In this document: one piece after another, positions 17,449-26,675 of the stretch
Position numbering within the stretch: the first letter of the stretch is position 1
How the letters are laid out: the number at the start of each line of letters is the position of its first letter
NCBI RefSeq assembly: GCF_009688945.1
Contig: NZ_AP021874.1
Span: forward strand, 1,984,001-2,048,000
DNA from: Desulfosarcina alkanivorans
GTDB lineage: Bacteria > Desulfobacterota > Desulfobacteria > Desulfobacterales > Desulfosarcinaceae
Length of the DNA stretch: 64,000 bases
Reading direction: 5' to 3'
Translations under genes and position numbers: made by a program
The notes under the pieces: model-generated
What the model was told of the DNA's origin: nothing
The model's input: only the letters and a program-made list of their open reading frames with translations
The model's database searches: none

Positions 17449-17754
17449 GCATCCAAAAAGAACCCTCATTATCAATGATGCCAAATGTACCGGAAATAAC
17501 AAAATACAAATAGCAAATCTCAAATAAATTTCAAATTGCAATACCCAAATCTCAAAAAGGGTGAAAACCAACGGTATATCATTATTTTGATTTCTCGATT
17601 ATTTATTATCGGAATGCCACGTCTTCAAGGCTATCAGGTTTGGATTTTTTATTTTTATGTCATTGTGATTTATTGGTCATTTGGCTTTTGTCTATTGTGA
17701 TTTTTTTTTGTTTTCTGACACAACAACCACTTATTCCAAGATTAAGATATCATC
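17449..17754. other. AT-rich, repeat-like stretch without a gene
   Basis: These 306 bases are strikingly AT-rich in a GC-rich region. The left half has A-rich words such as CAAATAGCAAATCTCAAAT. The right half has T-rich words (TTTGGATTTTTTATTTTTATG, TTTGGCTTTTGTCTATTGTG) that are partly complementary to them, giving a loose long-range inverted repeat. No open frame is supported. It may be a decayed miniature element, and it probably contains the promoter of the amidohydrolase gene. Confidence 0.5.
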
Positions 17755-19383
17755 ATGAATTCAACATCACCCAGCCCTGACATCATCCTGTTTAACGGAA
17801 CCATCGCCACCCAGAACGTCCACCAGCCGACCGCCAAGGCGATGGCCGTCGGGCAGGGCCAGATTCTGGCCACCGGCAGCAGCGACAAAATCCTGGGCAT
17901 GGCCGGTGCCGGCACCGAGACGATCGATCTTGACGGCCGCCTGGTCGTCCCGGGATTTATCGATACCCACATTCACTTTTATGAGTGGTCCCTGAAACGC
18001 CAGGGCGTGAAACTGACGGACCTCACCGGCCTCGACGGGCTGTTGGAGCGCGTCCGGCAGGCCGCCGAGGGACGTCCCCCGGGCCAGTGGATCATGGGCC
18101 AGGGATGGAACGAGACCGACTGGACCGCGCCGCACGTGCCCACCCGCGAGGCCCTGGACCGGGCGGCCCCGGATCACCCGGTGCTGCTGTGGCGCTGCGA
18201 CCTGCACCTGGCCGCGGCCAACACGGCCGCGCTGAGGGCGGCAGGCATCGACGCCGACACCCCCGATCCGCCGGAGGGCCGGATCGAGCGTGACGCCTCG
18301 GGAACCCCCACAGGGATCCTGCGGGAACTGGCCATCAATCTCGTTCGCCGGGCCGTGGCGCCGCCGGATGAAGACCAGGTGGCGGCGGCCTTTACGGAGG
18401 CCTCCAGAGCCCTTCACCGCCGGGGCGTTACCGGCATTCACGACGTGCGGCTGATGGCCGACACGGATGGCGCCGCCGCCTTCCAGGCCTTCCAGCGGCT
18501 GGACCGGGAGGGTCGCCTGGCGCTTCGTTCATGGGTCACCCTGCCCGGGCATCGGTTGGACGACATCATCGGCCTGGGACTGCAGACCGGGTTCGGCAAC
18601 GACCGGCTGCGGGTCGGTCACGTCAAATTCTTTTCCGACGGCGGCATGGGCGCCCGGACGGCCTGGATGATCGATCCGTTTCAGGATGCGGGCTGCGGCA
18701 TGCCGCTGATGGACATGGCGAAGCTTGCGCAAGACATCCGCAGGGCGGACGCGGCCGGGCTGTCGACCATGGTGCACGCGGTGGGCGACCGGGCCAATCG
18801 CGAACTGATCGCCATGTTTGAAGATCTTGAATCCCGCCGCGCCGGGTCGAAAACCCCACGTCCGAGCATTCCCCATCGCATCGAACACGTGCAGATGATC
18901 CGTCCCGAGGATGCCGAGCGGCTGCGCGACCTTGGCCTGGCCCTTTGCGTGACGCCGGCCAACATGGTCCTGGACATCAACCTGATCGATTCGGCGGTGG
19001 GCGAAAAAGGCCGGTGGACCTATGCCTTTCGGCGGCTGATGGACACCGGATCAGCGGTCATGTTCAGTTCGGACTGCCCGGTGTGCGATCCCGACCCGCT
19101 GACAGGCATTCACGCGGCGGTGACCCGCCAGCGGGCCGACGGCACCCCGACGGGCGGCTGGCATCCGCACAACCGCATCACGGTGCCCGAAGCCATCCGG
19201 GCGTACACCGCCACCCCCGCCGCCGTCCACCAGGCACACGATCTGGGGACCATCGCGCCGGGCAAAAAGGCGGACCTGGCGGTACTGGGCGAGAATATCC
19301 TAACATCCGATCCGTCCGGAATTTCCGGCACGCATGTTGACATGACGGTGTTTGACGGCCGGATCGTATACAGACAGTTTTAA
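17755..19383 (+). CDS. Amidohydrolase family 3 (YtcJ-like) metal-dependent hydrolase
   Basis: Predicted cytoplasmic hydrolase of an amide, imide or related bond. Of 542 residues, the N-terminal part holds the metal motif HxH in GFIDTHIHFYEW. Further family markers are GQGWNETDW, KFFSDGGMGARTAWM, VHAVGDRANRE, IEHVQM and SSDCPV. The C-terminal composite beta-sandwich reads GTIAPGKKADLAVL. Length and order match YtcJ-type proteins, whose substrates are mostly unknown. The start lacks a clear ribosome site. It is followed by an aminotransferase after 22 bases, so the two probably act on the same compound. Confidence 0.9.
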   Translation: MNSTSPSPDIILFNGTIATQNVHQPTAKAMAVGQGQILATGSSDKILGMAGAGTETIDLDGRLVVPGFIDTHIHFYEWSLKRQGVKLTDLTGLDGLLERVRQAAEGRPPGQWIMGQGWNETDWTAPHVPTREALDRAAPDHPVLLWRCDLHLAAANTAALRAAGIDADTPDPPEGRIERDASGTPTGILRELAINLVRRAVAPPDEDQVAAAFTEASRALHRRGVTGIHDVRLMADTDGAAAFQAFQRLDREGRLALRSWVTLPGHRLDDIIGLGLQTGFGNDRLRVGHVKFFSDGGMGARTAWMIDPFQDAGCGMPLMDMAKLAQDIRRADAAGLSTMVHAVGDRANRELIAMFEDLESRRAGSKTPRPSIPHRIEHVQMIRPEDAERLRDLGLALCVTPANMVLDINLIDSAVGEKGRWTYAFRRLMDTGSAVMFSSDCPVCDPDPLTGIHAAVTRQRADGTPTGGWHPHNRITVPEAIRAYTATPAAVHQAHDLGTIAPGKKADLAVLGENILTSDPSGISGTHVDMTVFDGRIVYRQF

Positions 19384-19405
19384 CACTTTTACTACAGGAG
19401 ATCCC

Positions 19406-20563
19406 ATGCCCGCAACCGCAGACCGCCTGACCTTTTTCACCGAGTCGGTCATTCGCGAAATGACCCGCGTCGCCAACCGCTGTGATGCCATCAACCTCTC
19501 CCAGGGATTTCCCGATGCCGATCCGCCGGCGGAGGTTTTGGCCGCCGGCAAGCGGGCCATGGCCGAGGGCCCCCACCAGTATGCCGTCACCTGGGGGGCG
19601 CCGCGGTTCAGGGAAGCACTGGTAAAAAAACAGCGCCATTGGATGGGCCTCGACCTGAACCCCGATGCCCATGTGGTGGTGACCTGCGGCAGCACGGAAG
19701 CCATGATGACCGCCATGATGACCGCCTGCAACCCCGGGGACAAGGTGATTATCTTCTCACCCTATTATGAGAACTACGGGGCGGACACGATCCTCAGCGG
19801 CGCCCGGCCGATCTATGTTCCCCTGCACCCCCCGGAATTCAATTTCGACCCCGGTGAACTCCGGGCCGCCTTCATGCAGGGGGCCAAGGCCATCGTGCTG
19901 TGCAATCCGTCGAATCCGTCCGGCAAGGTTTTCTCGCTGGAGGAACTCGAAACCATCGCCGACCTGGCCAAAGAATTCGATGCCTTCGTCATCACCGACG
20001 AAGTCTACGAGCATATCGTCTACCCCCCCCACCGCCACCACTACATGGCCGCCCTGCCGGATATGTTCGACCGCACCATCTCCTGCAGTTCGCTGTCCAA
20101 AACCTACAACATGACGGGGTGGCGGCTGGGCTACGTGATCGGACCGGAGTCGGTGATCGCCGGCGCCCGCAAGGTGCACGACTTTCTCACCGTGGGGGCC
20201 GCCGCCCCCCTTCAGGAGGCGGCCGTCACCGCACTGGAACTGCCCTTGAGCTATTATGAACGGCTGACCGTGGACTACACCCGCAAAAGGGATCTGTTTT
20301 TAGGCTTCCTGGACGAGGCCGGCCTCACCTATACCCGGCCCCAGGGGGCCTACTACGTGATGGTCGACTGTACCGAATTCGGCGTGACCGACGACAACGC
20401 CTTCTGCCGCTGGATGGCCAGAACGGTGGGGGTGGCCGCTGTCCCCGGTTCCAGCTTTTTCCACGAGCCGGTCGATCATCTGATCCGCCTTCATTTTTCA
20501 CGTTCCGAGGAGATTCTGGCTGAAACCGGCAAAAGGCTGAAAAAACTGAAAACCCTCGTATAG
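19406..20563 (+). CDS. PLP-dependent aminotransferase, class I/II (fold type I)
   Basis: Transfers an amino group between an amino acid and a 2-oxo acid. Visible motifs are INLSQGFPDADPP at the start, YAVTWGAPRFREAL, the cofactor-binding CNPSNPSGKVFS, the Asp of VITDEVYEH, and the PLP lysine in SSLSKTYNMTGWRLGY. The 385 residues are typical of kynurenine/glutamine transaminase-like or alanine-type members. The start at 19406 is supported by CAGGAGA. It lies between the amidohydrolase and the AblB-like acetyltransferase, in a run of closely spaced plus-strand genes. The true amino donor is not known. Confidence 0.92.
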   Translation: MPATADRLTFFTESVIREMTRVANRCDAINLSQGFPDADPPAEVLAAGKRAMAEGPHQYAVTWGAPRFREALVKKQRHWMGLDLNPDAHVVVTCGSTEAMMTAMMTACNPGDKVIIFSPYYENYGADTILSGARPIYVPLHPPEFNFDPGELRAAFMQGAKAIVLCNPSNPSGKVFSLEELETIADLAKEFDAFVITDEVYEHIVYPPHRHHYMAALPDMFDRTISCSSLSKTYNMTGWRLGYVIGPESVIAGARKVHDFLTVGAAAPLQEAAVTALELPLSYYERLTVDYTRKRDLFLGFLDEAGLTYTRPQGAYYVMVDCTEFGVTDDNAFCRWMARTVGVAAVPGSSFFHEPVDHLIRLHFSRSEEILAETGKRLKKLKTLV

Positions 20564-20583
20564 CAGGGGCAACCGGTGCACCC

Positions 20584-21402
20584 ATGGCCGACAGAATTGA
20601 AACCATCGACGGGTCATTGATCCAGCACGGCCGCCACAACGACCGCATATACCTGATGCACCTGCACGGGATGGCCGCCGGCAATCTGATTCCGAAACTC
20701 GACAGGATGGCCAGGGACCATGGCTACACGAAGATTTTCGCCAAGGTCCCCGCCACCCGCTGGAAGGCGTTCAAATCCGCCGGCTACACCAGGGAAGCCC
20801 TTATCCCGGGGTTCTTCAGGGGCAGGGTCGACGGTCTGTTCATCGCCAAATTCTTTTCCGAGCAAAGGCGGAAGGCCCCGCCGCGGCAACCCGTCGATCC
20901 GCCCGCGCCGCCTTTTGCCGAAGCCCCTCCCGCCGGCAGGTGCGCACCGCCGGTCGAGGCATGCACGCCATCGGATGCCGGGGAAATGGGCGCCCTCTAC
21001 CACCGGGCATTTGACTCCTATCCTTTTCCGATCCACCGGCCTGATTACCTCACACGGGTGATGGGCAAAAACGCCTTCTATTGGTGTATCCGGGTTGAAA
21101 AGAGGATCGCCGCCATTGCGGCGGCAGAGATCGACCCCGCCAGCCAGGCGTGCGAGATGACCGATTTCGCCACCCTGCCCGGTTACACGGGCAGGGGGTT
21201 TGCACAGGTGCTGCTGGGCCGGTTGATGGATGAAGCCCGCCGCCGGGATGTAAAAACCGCCTATACCATCGCACGGGACGATTCCAGGGCGATGAACCGG
21301 GTCTTCCAAAAAACGGGGTATGGATATGCGGGACGGTTGATCAACAATTCTCAGATCGGGGGGCGCATCAGGAGCATGAACGTATGGTACAGAGTCGTTT
21401 AG
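20584..21402 (+). CDS. ablB: AblB-like GNAT acetyltransferase (beta-lysine N6-acetyltransferase family)
   Basis: AblB acetylates beta-lysine made by lysine 2,3-aminomutase, giving the osmolyte N-epsilon-acetyl-beta-lysine. The 272 residues show the family N-terminus (IETIDGSLIQHGRHNDRIYL, YTKIFAKVPA, GFFRGRVDGLFIAKFF), a proline-rich linker near residues 100-125, and a C-terminal GNAT domain with the acetyl-CoA loop LPGYTGRGFAQVLL. It begins 20 bases after the aminotransferase. The KamA-like protein at the other end of the locus is the only aminomutase candidate here and is not a standard AblA, so the product may differ from acetyl-beta-lysine. Confidence 0.85.
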   Translation: MADRIETIDGSLIQHGRHNDRIYLMHLHGMAAGNLIPKLDRMARDHGYTKIFAKVPATRWKAFKSAGYTREALIPGFFRGRVDGLFIAKFFSEQRRKAPPRQPVDPPAPPFAEAPPAGRCAPPVEACTPSDAGEMGALYHRAFDSYPFPIHRPDYLTRVMGKNAFYWCIRVEKRIAAIAAAEIDPASQACEMTDFATLPGYTGRGFAQVLLGRLMDEARRRDVKTAYTIARDDSRAMNRVFQKTGYGYAGRLINNSQIGGRIRSMNVWYRVV

Positions 21403-21418
21403 GGGTTGAGGGATTGGT
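21399..21418. repeat. Copy of a dispersed repeat (GGGGTTGAGGGATTGG type)
   Basis: This short stretch, overlapping the end of ablB, shares its wording with the inverted repeat at 33758-33868 and with 40151-40180. All are variants of GGGGGATTGAGGAATTG. It probably belongs to one family of intergenic repeats in this genome. Confidence 0.4.
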
Positions 21419-21485
21419 TTTTAGACACGAACAGGATGCTGATCTCCGACATCCGCATCCAACACTCAGAACCCAGGACCCAGAA

Positions 21486-22613
21486 CTATTCTTCACCCCC
21501 CGTGTCGCCGGCTGCGGCTTCCTTTTCCGCTTCCTGCTCTCTTTTCCGCAGCACATATCCGGTGTCCGGCAGGATATCCCGGAAGGCCTGCCCGTAAATC
21601 TCCCAGACCGTCACAAAAAGGGCGGCGATGATGGGCCCGATGATCACCCCCACCATGCCGAACATGAAAATGCCCCCCATGGTGCCGAAAAAAATCATCA
21701 GTTCGTGCATCTGCGTATCTTTACCGACCAGGATCGGTCTGAGCAGGTTGTCCAGGCTGCCGACCACCAGCCCGCAGAACACAAAGAGCCCGATGGCCTT
21801 GCCGACGGCGCCGCCGAATCCCAGGATGAGGGCGACCGGCACCCAGACGATGGCCGTTCCCACACTGGGAATAATGGACAGGACCACCATGATCACGCCC
21901 CAGAACGTTGCGCTGGGAATCCCCACCGCCCAGAAGGCCACGCCGGCCAGCCCCCCCTGGAGAATGCCGATAACCGCTGTCCCCTTCAGGGTGGCACGCG
22001 TAACCGAGGTGAAGCGATCGAGCATCTGCTGCTCGTCATGGTCCTGAAGCGGCAGGTAATACAGTATTTTTTCGAGCAGTTTATCCCCGTCCATCAAAAA
22101 GAAATACATGGTGTAGAGCCACGTAAAAATCATGAACAGGAAGTTAACCGCCCCCATGGTTGCCGACCGGAGATTGTTAATCAGGAACTGGCTGATGCTG
22201 CCGACCATTTCACCGGCCTTGCGCAGAATCAGTTCGCTGTGGGGGGCAACTTTGTCGTAGTAGGGGATGTTCTCCAGAAAATCGGAAACCGCCCCCGGCT
22301 GGCTGAGCTGCGTTTTCACCCAGGGAACGGCTGTCTGGCTGACCTTGATGGCCTGCCCGGTCACCACCCCGGTGAGCACCGCCAGGGGCAGCACCACGAC
22401 GATGATGATCAGCAGCAGCGTCAAAACGGACGCCAGGCTGCGGCGTCCTTTCAGGGAGTCGGCCAGCCAATGGTAGACGGGACGGGCAAGCGCGGAAAAT
22501 ATGCCGGCCAGAAAAATGGCCATCAAAAAAGACCGGATCATCGACAGAAAAACAGCCGATATGAATGCGACCAGCAGAACGACCACGAATTTATTCATCT
22601 TGTCGTCGGGCAT
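21486..22613 (-). CDS. AI-2E/PerM family (UPF0118) membrane transporter
   Basis: Integral membrane protein of about 375 residues with roughly eight segments, for example FVVVLLVAFISAVFLSM and LTLLLIIIVVVLPLAVLTGV. The family's central motif is visible near ATLKGTAVIGILQGGLAGVAFW and PSVGTAIVWVPVALIL. Members have been linked to autoinducer-2 export or ion exchange, but most are of unknown function. I placed the start at the ATG at 22613 (MPDDKMNKF), because upstream in-frame codons are not family-like. A second ATG at 22598 is also possible. The gene is convergent with the AblB-like gene. Confidence 0.88.
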   Translation of the reverse strand: MPDDKMNKFVVVLLVAFISAVFLSMIRSFLMAIFLAGIFSALARPVYHWLADSLKGRRSLASVLTLLLIIIVVVLPLAVLTGVVTGQAIKVSQTAVPWVKTQLSQPGAVSDFLENIPYYDKVAPHSELILRKAGEMVGSISQFLINNLRSATMGAVNFLFMIFTWLYTMYFFLMDGDKLLEKILYYLPLQDHDEQQMLDRFTSVTRATLKGTAVIGILQGGLAGVAFWAVGIPSATFWGVIMVVLSIIPSVGTAIVWVPVALILGFGGAVGKAIGLFVFCGLVVGSLDNLLRPILVGKDTQMHELMIFFGTMGGIFMFGMVGVIIGPIIAALFVTVWEIYGQAFRDILPDTGYVLRKREQEAEKEAAAGDTGGEE

Positions 22614-22989
22614 GATTGGTTGACTCCCATCCTGGTGGCGGCCTGTAACAAGCCGTTGCGGTAGGTAAGAAGGCCTTGAAATCCATACCCCCATCGAAGG
22701 GGTGGGTTCCAAAACGCAGCGGCTGTCGCGTTCAGCTCCGTTAGCGGAGCGATGCCTTCTGGGCTGTGGCCGCCCGCACGGTCCGGCAATGGGGCCCTGC
22801 AGGCGGCAGGATCGGCCATTCGAGGTGGACTTTACCCTAAAAACACCCTAAGTACAAACGGACGGCCGGGTCATCGGACGGCCCGCGGAGGGATTGTTGA
22901 AATCGCCGCAAAGCATCCATATAGTGTGCGATGAAAACGATGGTATCGTTCAACGGCACGATGATCGGTTTTCCAAACGAGGAGTCCCC
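22614..22989. other. Gene-free divergent intergenic region
   Basis: It separates the AI-2E-type transporter and the protease-TPR lipoprotein. A perfect hairpin, GCTCCG (22735-22740) with CGGAGC (22745-22750), lies inside, and the surrounding bases look like a non-coding repeat. Promoters for both genes must lie here, but I cannot place them with confidence. Confidence 0.4.
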
Positions 22990-24468
22990 ATGTTCCGGAA
23001 TCGGTTCGTCAGTATCATCCTGGCTGCATCAGCGCTCTTTTTCGGCGCCTGTTCCACGGCGCCCGCCCCCTCGCGGCAGGCAGCGTGGAACCTGAAGGCG
23101 CTGGTCGCACCGGTACAAAAATCGGTGGTGACCGTTGTCAATTATGACATCAATGGCAGCGTATCTTCCATCGGCAGCGGATTCTTCATATCGGACAGCG
23201 GCGACCTGCTGACCAACTTCCACGTTCTGGACGGCGCCTATAATGCGGAGATCAAGACCCTGGACGGCAGTCAATACCCGGTGGCGGCCGTACTGGCCGG
23301 AAACAAGCTGATTGACCTGATCAAGGTCAGGGTCGACATCCCGCCCGGCCGGGTATCACCGATCATTTTCGCCAGGCAGGCCCCCGCGGTTGCAGACAGT
23401 ATTTTTGTCGTCGGCAGCCCCATGGGGCTGGAACAGACCGTCTCCGAAGGCATCATCTCCGCCGTTCGGGAAATTCCGGCTGGCGGCAGGATCTTACAAC
23501 TGACCGCCCCGATCTCCAGTGGATCCAGCGGCGGCCCCGTGCTCAACCGCGACGGGGAGGCCATCGGCGTGGTGACGTTTCAGGCTGCCAAGGGGCAGAA
23601 CCTCAATTTCGCCATCTCCATCGATGCCCTTGAAATGCTTTCCGACGAAACGTCGCAGCTGTCAATCGCCGAATGGACCATACGAAACTCCCAAAAGGGC
23701 CCGGCGCTGGCTGCGGCGCTCTGCAGCCAGGGCTCCCGGCTCACCATCCAGGGAGAATATGAAGAGGCATTGACCTATTTCCAGAAAGCCGCCGAGACCA
23801 ATCCGGAGGATCCCGAGGCATGGTATGGGCTGGGCAGCTGCTATGTCGGCCTCGAACAGCCGGATGATGCCATTGCCGCCTACAACCGGCCCATTGAGCA
23901 GGACCCGGACAATGCGGTCGCCCACTTTGTGCTGGCCATGTATTACAAAACCATCGGGCAATACGAACAGGTGATCCCCTCTCTCCGGGAGGTTGTCCGC
24001 ATCGACCCCGCCAACGTCCGGGCGCAGTTCGAACTGGGCAGGGCCTACGGCGCGCTGGACCGCACCGAGGAGCAGATCGACACCTTCAATGAAATTCTGG
24101 GGAGCCACCCGGATCATATTCCGACGCTGCTCGACCTGGGCGCGACCTTAGGAAAAATCGGCCGTCTGGAAGAGGCGATCGCCATGTTCTCCAGGGCCGG
24201 CAGCCTGGAGCCGGACAACGAATTGATCTACTACAACATCGGGGTCACGTACAACCGCATGCAGCGGCCGGACAAGGCCATACGCGCCTACACCCATGCC
24301 ATACGCGCCAATCCGCGAATGACCGCCGCGCACTTCAACCTCGGTGTGACCTACCTCGACCAGGGCCGCCGCAGACAGGCCCTGGACCAGTATGAAATCC
24401 TCAACGGCCTGGAACCGGACGCCGCGACGCGCCTCTTCGAAAAGATCTATCCGGAAAGTATCCAGTAA
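22990..24468 (+). CDS. Trypsin-like serine protease lipoprotein with TPR repeats
   Basis: An envelope-anchored protease or protease-like scaffold of 492 residues. A lipoprotein signal ends at Cys21 (LFFGAC). The S1C-type fold follows, with a triad consistent with His78 (TNFHVLDGA), Asp109 (KLIDLIKV) and Ser180 (GSSGGP). No PDZ domain follows, unlike DegP. Instead, residues about 240-490 hold six or seven tetratricopeptide repeats (YEEALTYFQKAAETNPED, DAIAAYNRPIEQDPDN and so on), probably for protein binding. GAGGAG precedes the ATG at 22990; an earlier in-frame ATG at 22894 would hide the lipobox. It is a single gene with unknown target. Confidence 0.9.
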   Translation: MFRNRFVSIILAASALFFGACSTAPAPSRQAAWNLKALVAPVQKSVVTVVNYDINGSVSSIGSGFFISDSGDLLTNFHVLDGAYNAEIKTLDGSQYPVAAVLAGNKLIDLIKVRVDIPPGRVSPIIFARQAPAVADSIFVVGSPMGLEQTVSEGIISAVREIPAGGRILQLTAPISSGSSGGPVLNRDGEAIGVVTFQAAKGQNLNFAISIDALEMLSDETSQLSIAEWTIRNSQKGPALAAALCSQGSRLTIQGEYEEALTYFQKAAETNPEDPEAWYGLGSCYVGLEQPDDAIAAYNRPIEQDPDNAVAHFVLAMYYKTIGQYEQVIPSLREVVRIDPANVRAQFELGRAYGALDRTEEQIDTFNEILGSHPDHIPTLLDLGATLGKIGRLEEAIAMFSRAGSLEPDNELIYYNIGVTYNRMQRPDKAIRAYTHAIRANPRMTAAHFNLGVTYLDQGRRRQALDQYEILNGLEPDAATRLFEKIYPESIQ

Positions 24469-24571
24469 ACCGTCGGGTCATGGCACCCAGGGATTCGGGA
24501 CCCTCCGTGCACGGGACCGGATGCGTGGCCGGCGATGCCGCCATGGCCGGAACGACGGGGGGCAGGTTCGC

Positions 24572-24778
24572 TTATTTCCGATCCGGCCTGACCAGCGGGA
24601 CGAGAAAAACAATACAGGCGACGAGGAAAATGACACTGCCGATGAATGCCAGCGCATCGTGATTTTTCAGACTTGAGGCGATAAAGAAAATGGCACAGAC
24701 AATAAAAAGTGCCCATCCCGCCAGGTGACACGTCATCTCCCGCCCCATCTTTTTTTTCCGGTTGCCATTGCCTTTCAT
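24572..24778 (-). CDS. Small membrane protein, 68 residues, unknown function
   Basis: After a short basic N-terminus (KGNGNRKKKMGRE) come two predicted membrane segments, WALFIVCAIFFIASSL and FIGSVIFLVACIVFLVPLV, ending RPDRK. The alternation of a positively charged start and two hydrophobic helices makes it more protein-like than other short frames nearby. The ribosome site is weak: GGAGG lies about 13 bases upstream. It sits just upstream of the end of trmB on the same strand with a 48-base gap, so they may be co-transcribed. I do not recognise the family. Confidence 0.6.
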   Translation of the reverse strand: MKGNGNRKKKMGREMTCHLAGWALFIVCAIFFIASSLKNHDALAFIGSVIFLVACIVFLVPLVRPDRK

Positions 24779-24826
24779 GGTATCGGCCCCTGATCCTCCC
24801 TGTGGCAGCTGGCCCCGTGGTCGCTG

Positions 24827-25486
24827 TCAGTTCAACTGGAACGCCAGATACTTGATGGTCGTTTCCCGTGACCGGGCGGCGGTCTCAAAGGCGGAAACGA
24901 CCTCGCCGGCAGCTATCGATCCGTCGTCAGCCCCATGAATATCATCACACTGCGCAACCACGCGACCGCCCCAGTGTTCAACCGATTGCCGGGTGAAATC
25001 GTATAGCAGACGGCTGTCCGTCTTCAGATACACGGTACCTCCGGGCACGAGCAGCCCCGCATAGGCATCCAAAAAAGAGGCTGCGGACAACCGGCTCTTG
25101 ACGGCCCGGTGCTTGGGGTGCGGGTCGGGAAACGGCAGCCAGATCTCGTGTATCGACCGGGGCCTGAAGAATTCACCGATGCGCTCGATCCGCGCGCGAA
25201 GGAAGTGAACATTGTCCAGTCCCGCGGCAAGGGCCTTTTCTGCACCGACACACATGCGATGGCTCTTGCAATCGACGCCCACAAAAAGCCTGCGGGGGCT
25301 GGCGGCGGCAAAGGCCAGACTGTGCTCTCCCTTGCCGCAGCCCAGTTCGAGCACCGTTTCCATACCCGCAAAGCACTCATCGTGCCAGGGATACGAGCCC
25401 GGCGGGGGCGACTCGCCAAGCGCGGAAAGAGTCACGTTGGGCAGCTGTTTGACGCGTTCGTACTTGTAACGTTTATTTTTGGGCAT
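24827..25486 (-). CDS. trmB: tRNA (guanine-N7-)-methyltransferase
   Basis: Methylates N7 of G46 in the variable loop of tRNAs using S-adenosylmethionine. The 219 residues contain the SAM motif ELGCGKGEHSLAFA and the TrmB signature FPDPHPKHRAVKSRL. The Lys/Arg-rich start (MPKNKRYKYERV) is typical of several TrmB proteins, so I used the ATG at 25486; the longer frame would add 28 unrelated residues. Neighbours do not suggest a wider pathway. Confidence 0.93.
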   Translation of the reverse strand: MPKNKRYKYERVKQLPNVTLSALGESPPPGSYPWHDECFAGMETVLELGCGKGEHSLAFAAASPRRLFVGVDCKSHRMCVGAEKALAAGLDNVHFLRARIERIGEFFRPRSIHEIWLPFPDPHPKHRAVKSRLSAASFLDAYAGLLVPGGTVYLKTDSRLLYDFTRQSVEHWGGRVVAQCDDIHGADDGSIAAGEVVSAFETAARSRETTIKYLAFQLN

Positions 25487-25724
25487 GGGTTGATGGCCCG
25501 GCATCCTGGTTCCAGGCGGCAGTATGGTCCTATCATCGCCCGGCGCCAGACCGCCGCGCGTTTTCACCATGAAATTCCCTGCAGGATTTCGTGAGGATCG
25601 ACCCTAATTGATTTTGCGAATCGGTTCAAGAAAAGAAAACCGGAAGGATCGCCTATTGACCGGTCCCCTGTTTCTGGTAAAAAGAAGCGTTTCGCCAATC
25701 TTACCGAAAGCCGATGACCCGCCC

Positions 25725-26675
25725 ATGAACAGCGACCCAACCGCGGAAAGCCGTCAACCGCTGGCCGGCACCCTGTATGCCTTTCTGGCCTTTCTCATAT
25801 GGGGATTGAGCCCCATCTACTGGAAAGCCCTCCACGGCGTGGGTGCATTTGAGATCATCCTGCACCGCATCCTCTGGTCATTCGTGTTTCTGATGCCGCT
25901 GATATGGCTCGGCCACCAGTGGGCCGAATTCAGACAGACGATAAAAAGCCCCCGGATGCTTTCCATTCTGCTGATCACCTCCCTTCTGGTGGGCGCCAAC
26001 TGGCTGATCTACATCTGGGCGGTGAACAACGGGCGGGTGCTCCAGGCCAGCCTGGGGTACTACATCAACCCGCTGGTCAACATCGTCCTGGGAATGGTCT
26101 TCCTGCGTGAGCGCCTCCGCCGGGCCCAGGCCGTCGCGGTGGTCCTGGCGACCCTGGGGGTACTCAACCTCACCTTCCGCTACGGTGTGTTTCCCTGGGT
26201 CTCCCTGGCGCTGGCCCTCAGCTTCGGCGTTTACGGCCTGGTCCGCAAAGTGGCTGCGGTCGGCGCCCTGGTGGGCCTGACCGTCGAGACGCTGCTGCTG
26301 ACCGTCCCTGCAAGCATATGGGTGTTTCACCTGCACCGGATCCAGGCCGGGGCATTTTTACATACCGGCCTGACCACCGACCTGCTGCTGCTGGGCACAG
26401 GGATTTTAACGGCCACACCGCTGCTGCTTTTCAACCTCGGCGCCAAACGGATCACCCTGGCCACCCTGGGATTCATCCAGTACACCGCACCCACCGGCAT
26501 GCTGCTGCTGGGCATTACCATGTTCGACGAACCCTTTACCCGGGTTCAGGCGGTGACCTTCGGACTCATCTGGACAGCCCTGGCCATCTATTCATGGGAT
26601 ACGGTTCGTGTCCATCGACAACGGGCCCGCGTTGAGAGAGAAAAATCCCCGGGCCGGCCGGGGAAACCGGTGTGA
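25725..26675 (+). CDS. rarD: RarD-type EamA permease
   Basis: Ten-segment drug/metabolite transporter of the inner membrane, 316 residues. It begins with GTLYAFLAFLIWGLSPIYWK, a hallmark of RarD. It continues with SLLVGANWLIYIWAVNNGRV, SLGYYINPLVNIVLGMVFL and the C-terminal EamA copy ending FGLIWTALAIYSWDT. RarD proteins are annotated as chloramphenicol-sensitivity permeases, but their natural substrate is unclear. The start at ATG 25725 matches family N-termini; the frame is open upstream to 25608. Confidence 0.93.
   Translation: MNSDPTAESRQPLAGTLYAFLAFLIWGLSPIYWKALHGVGAFEIILHRILWSFVFLMPLIWLGHQWAEFRQTIKSPRMLSILLITSLLVGANWLIYIWAVNNGRVLQASLGYYINPLVNIVLGMVFLRERLRRAQAVAVVLATLGVLNLTFRYGVFPWVSLALALSFGVYGLVRKVAAVGALVGLTVETLLLTVPASIWVFHLHRIQAGAFLHTGLTTDLLLLGTGILTATPLLLFNLGAKRITLATLGFIQYTAPTGMLLLGITMFDEPFTRVQAVTFGLIWTALAIYSWDTVRVHRQRARVEREKSPGRPGKPV

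Noticed and set aside
21384..22664. 426-codon plus-strand frame
   Set aside because: It is antisense to the AI-2E-type transporter gene, which has clear membrane segments and family motifs.
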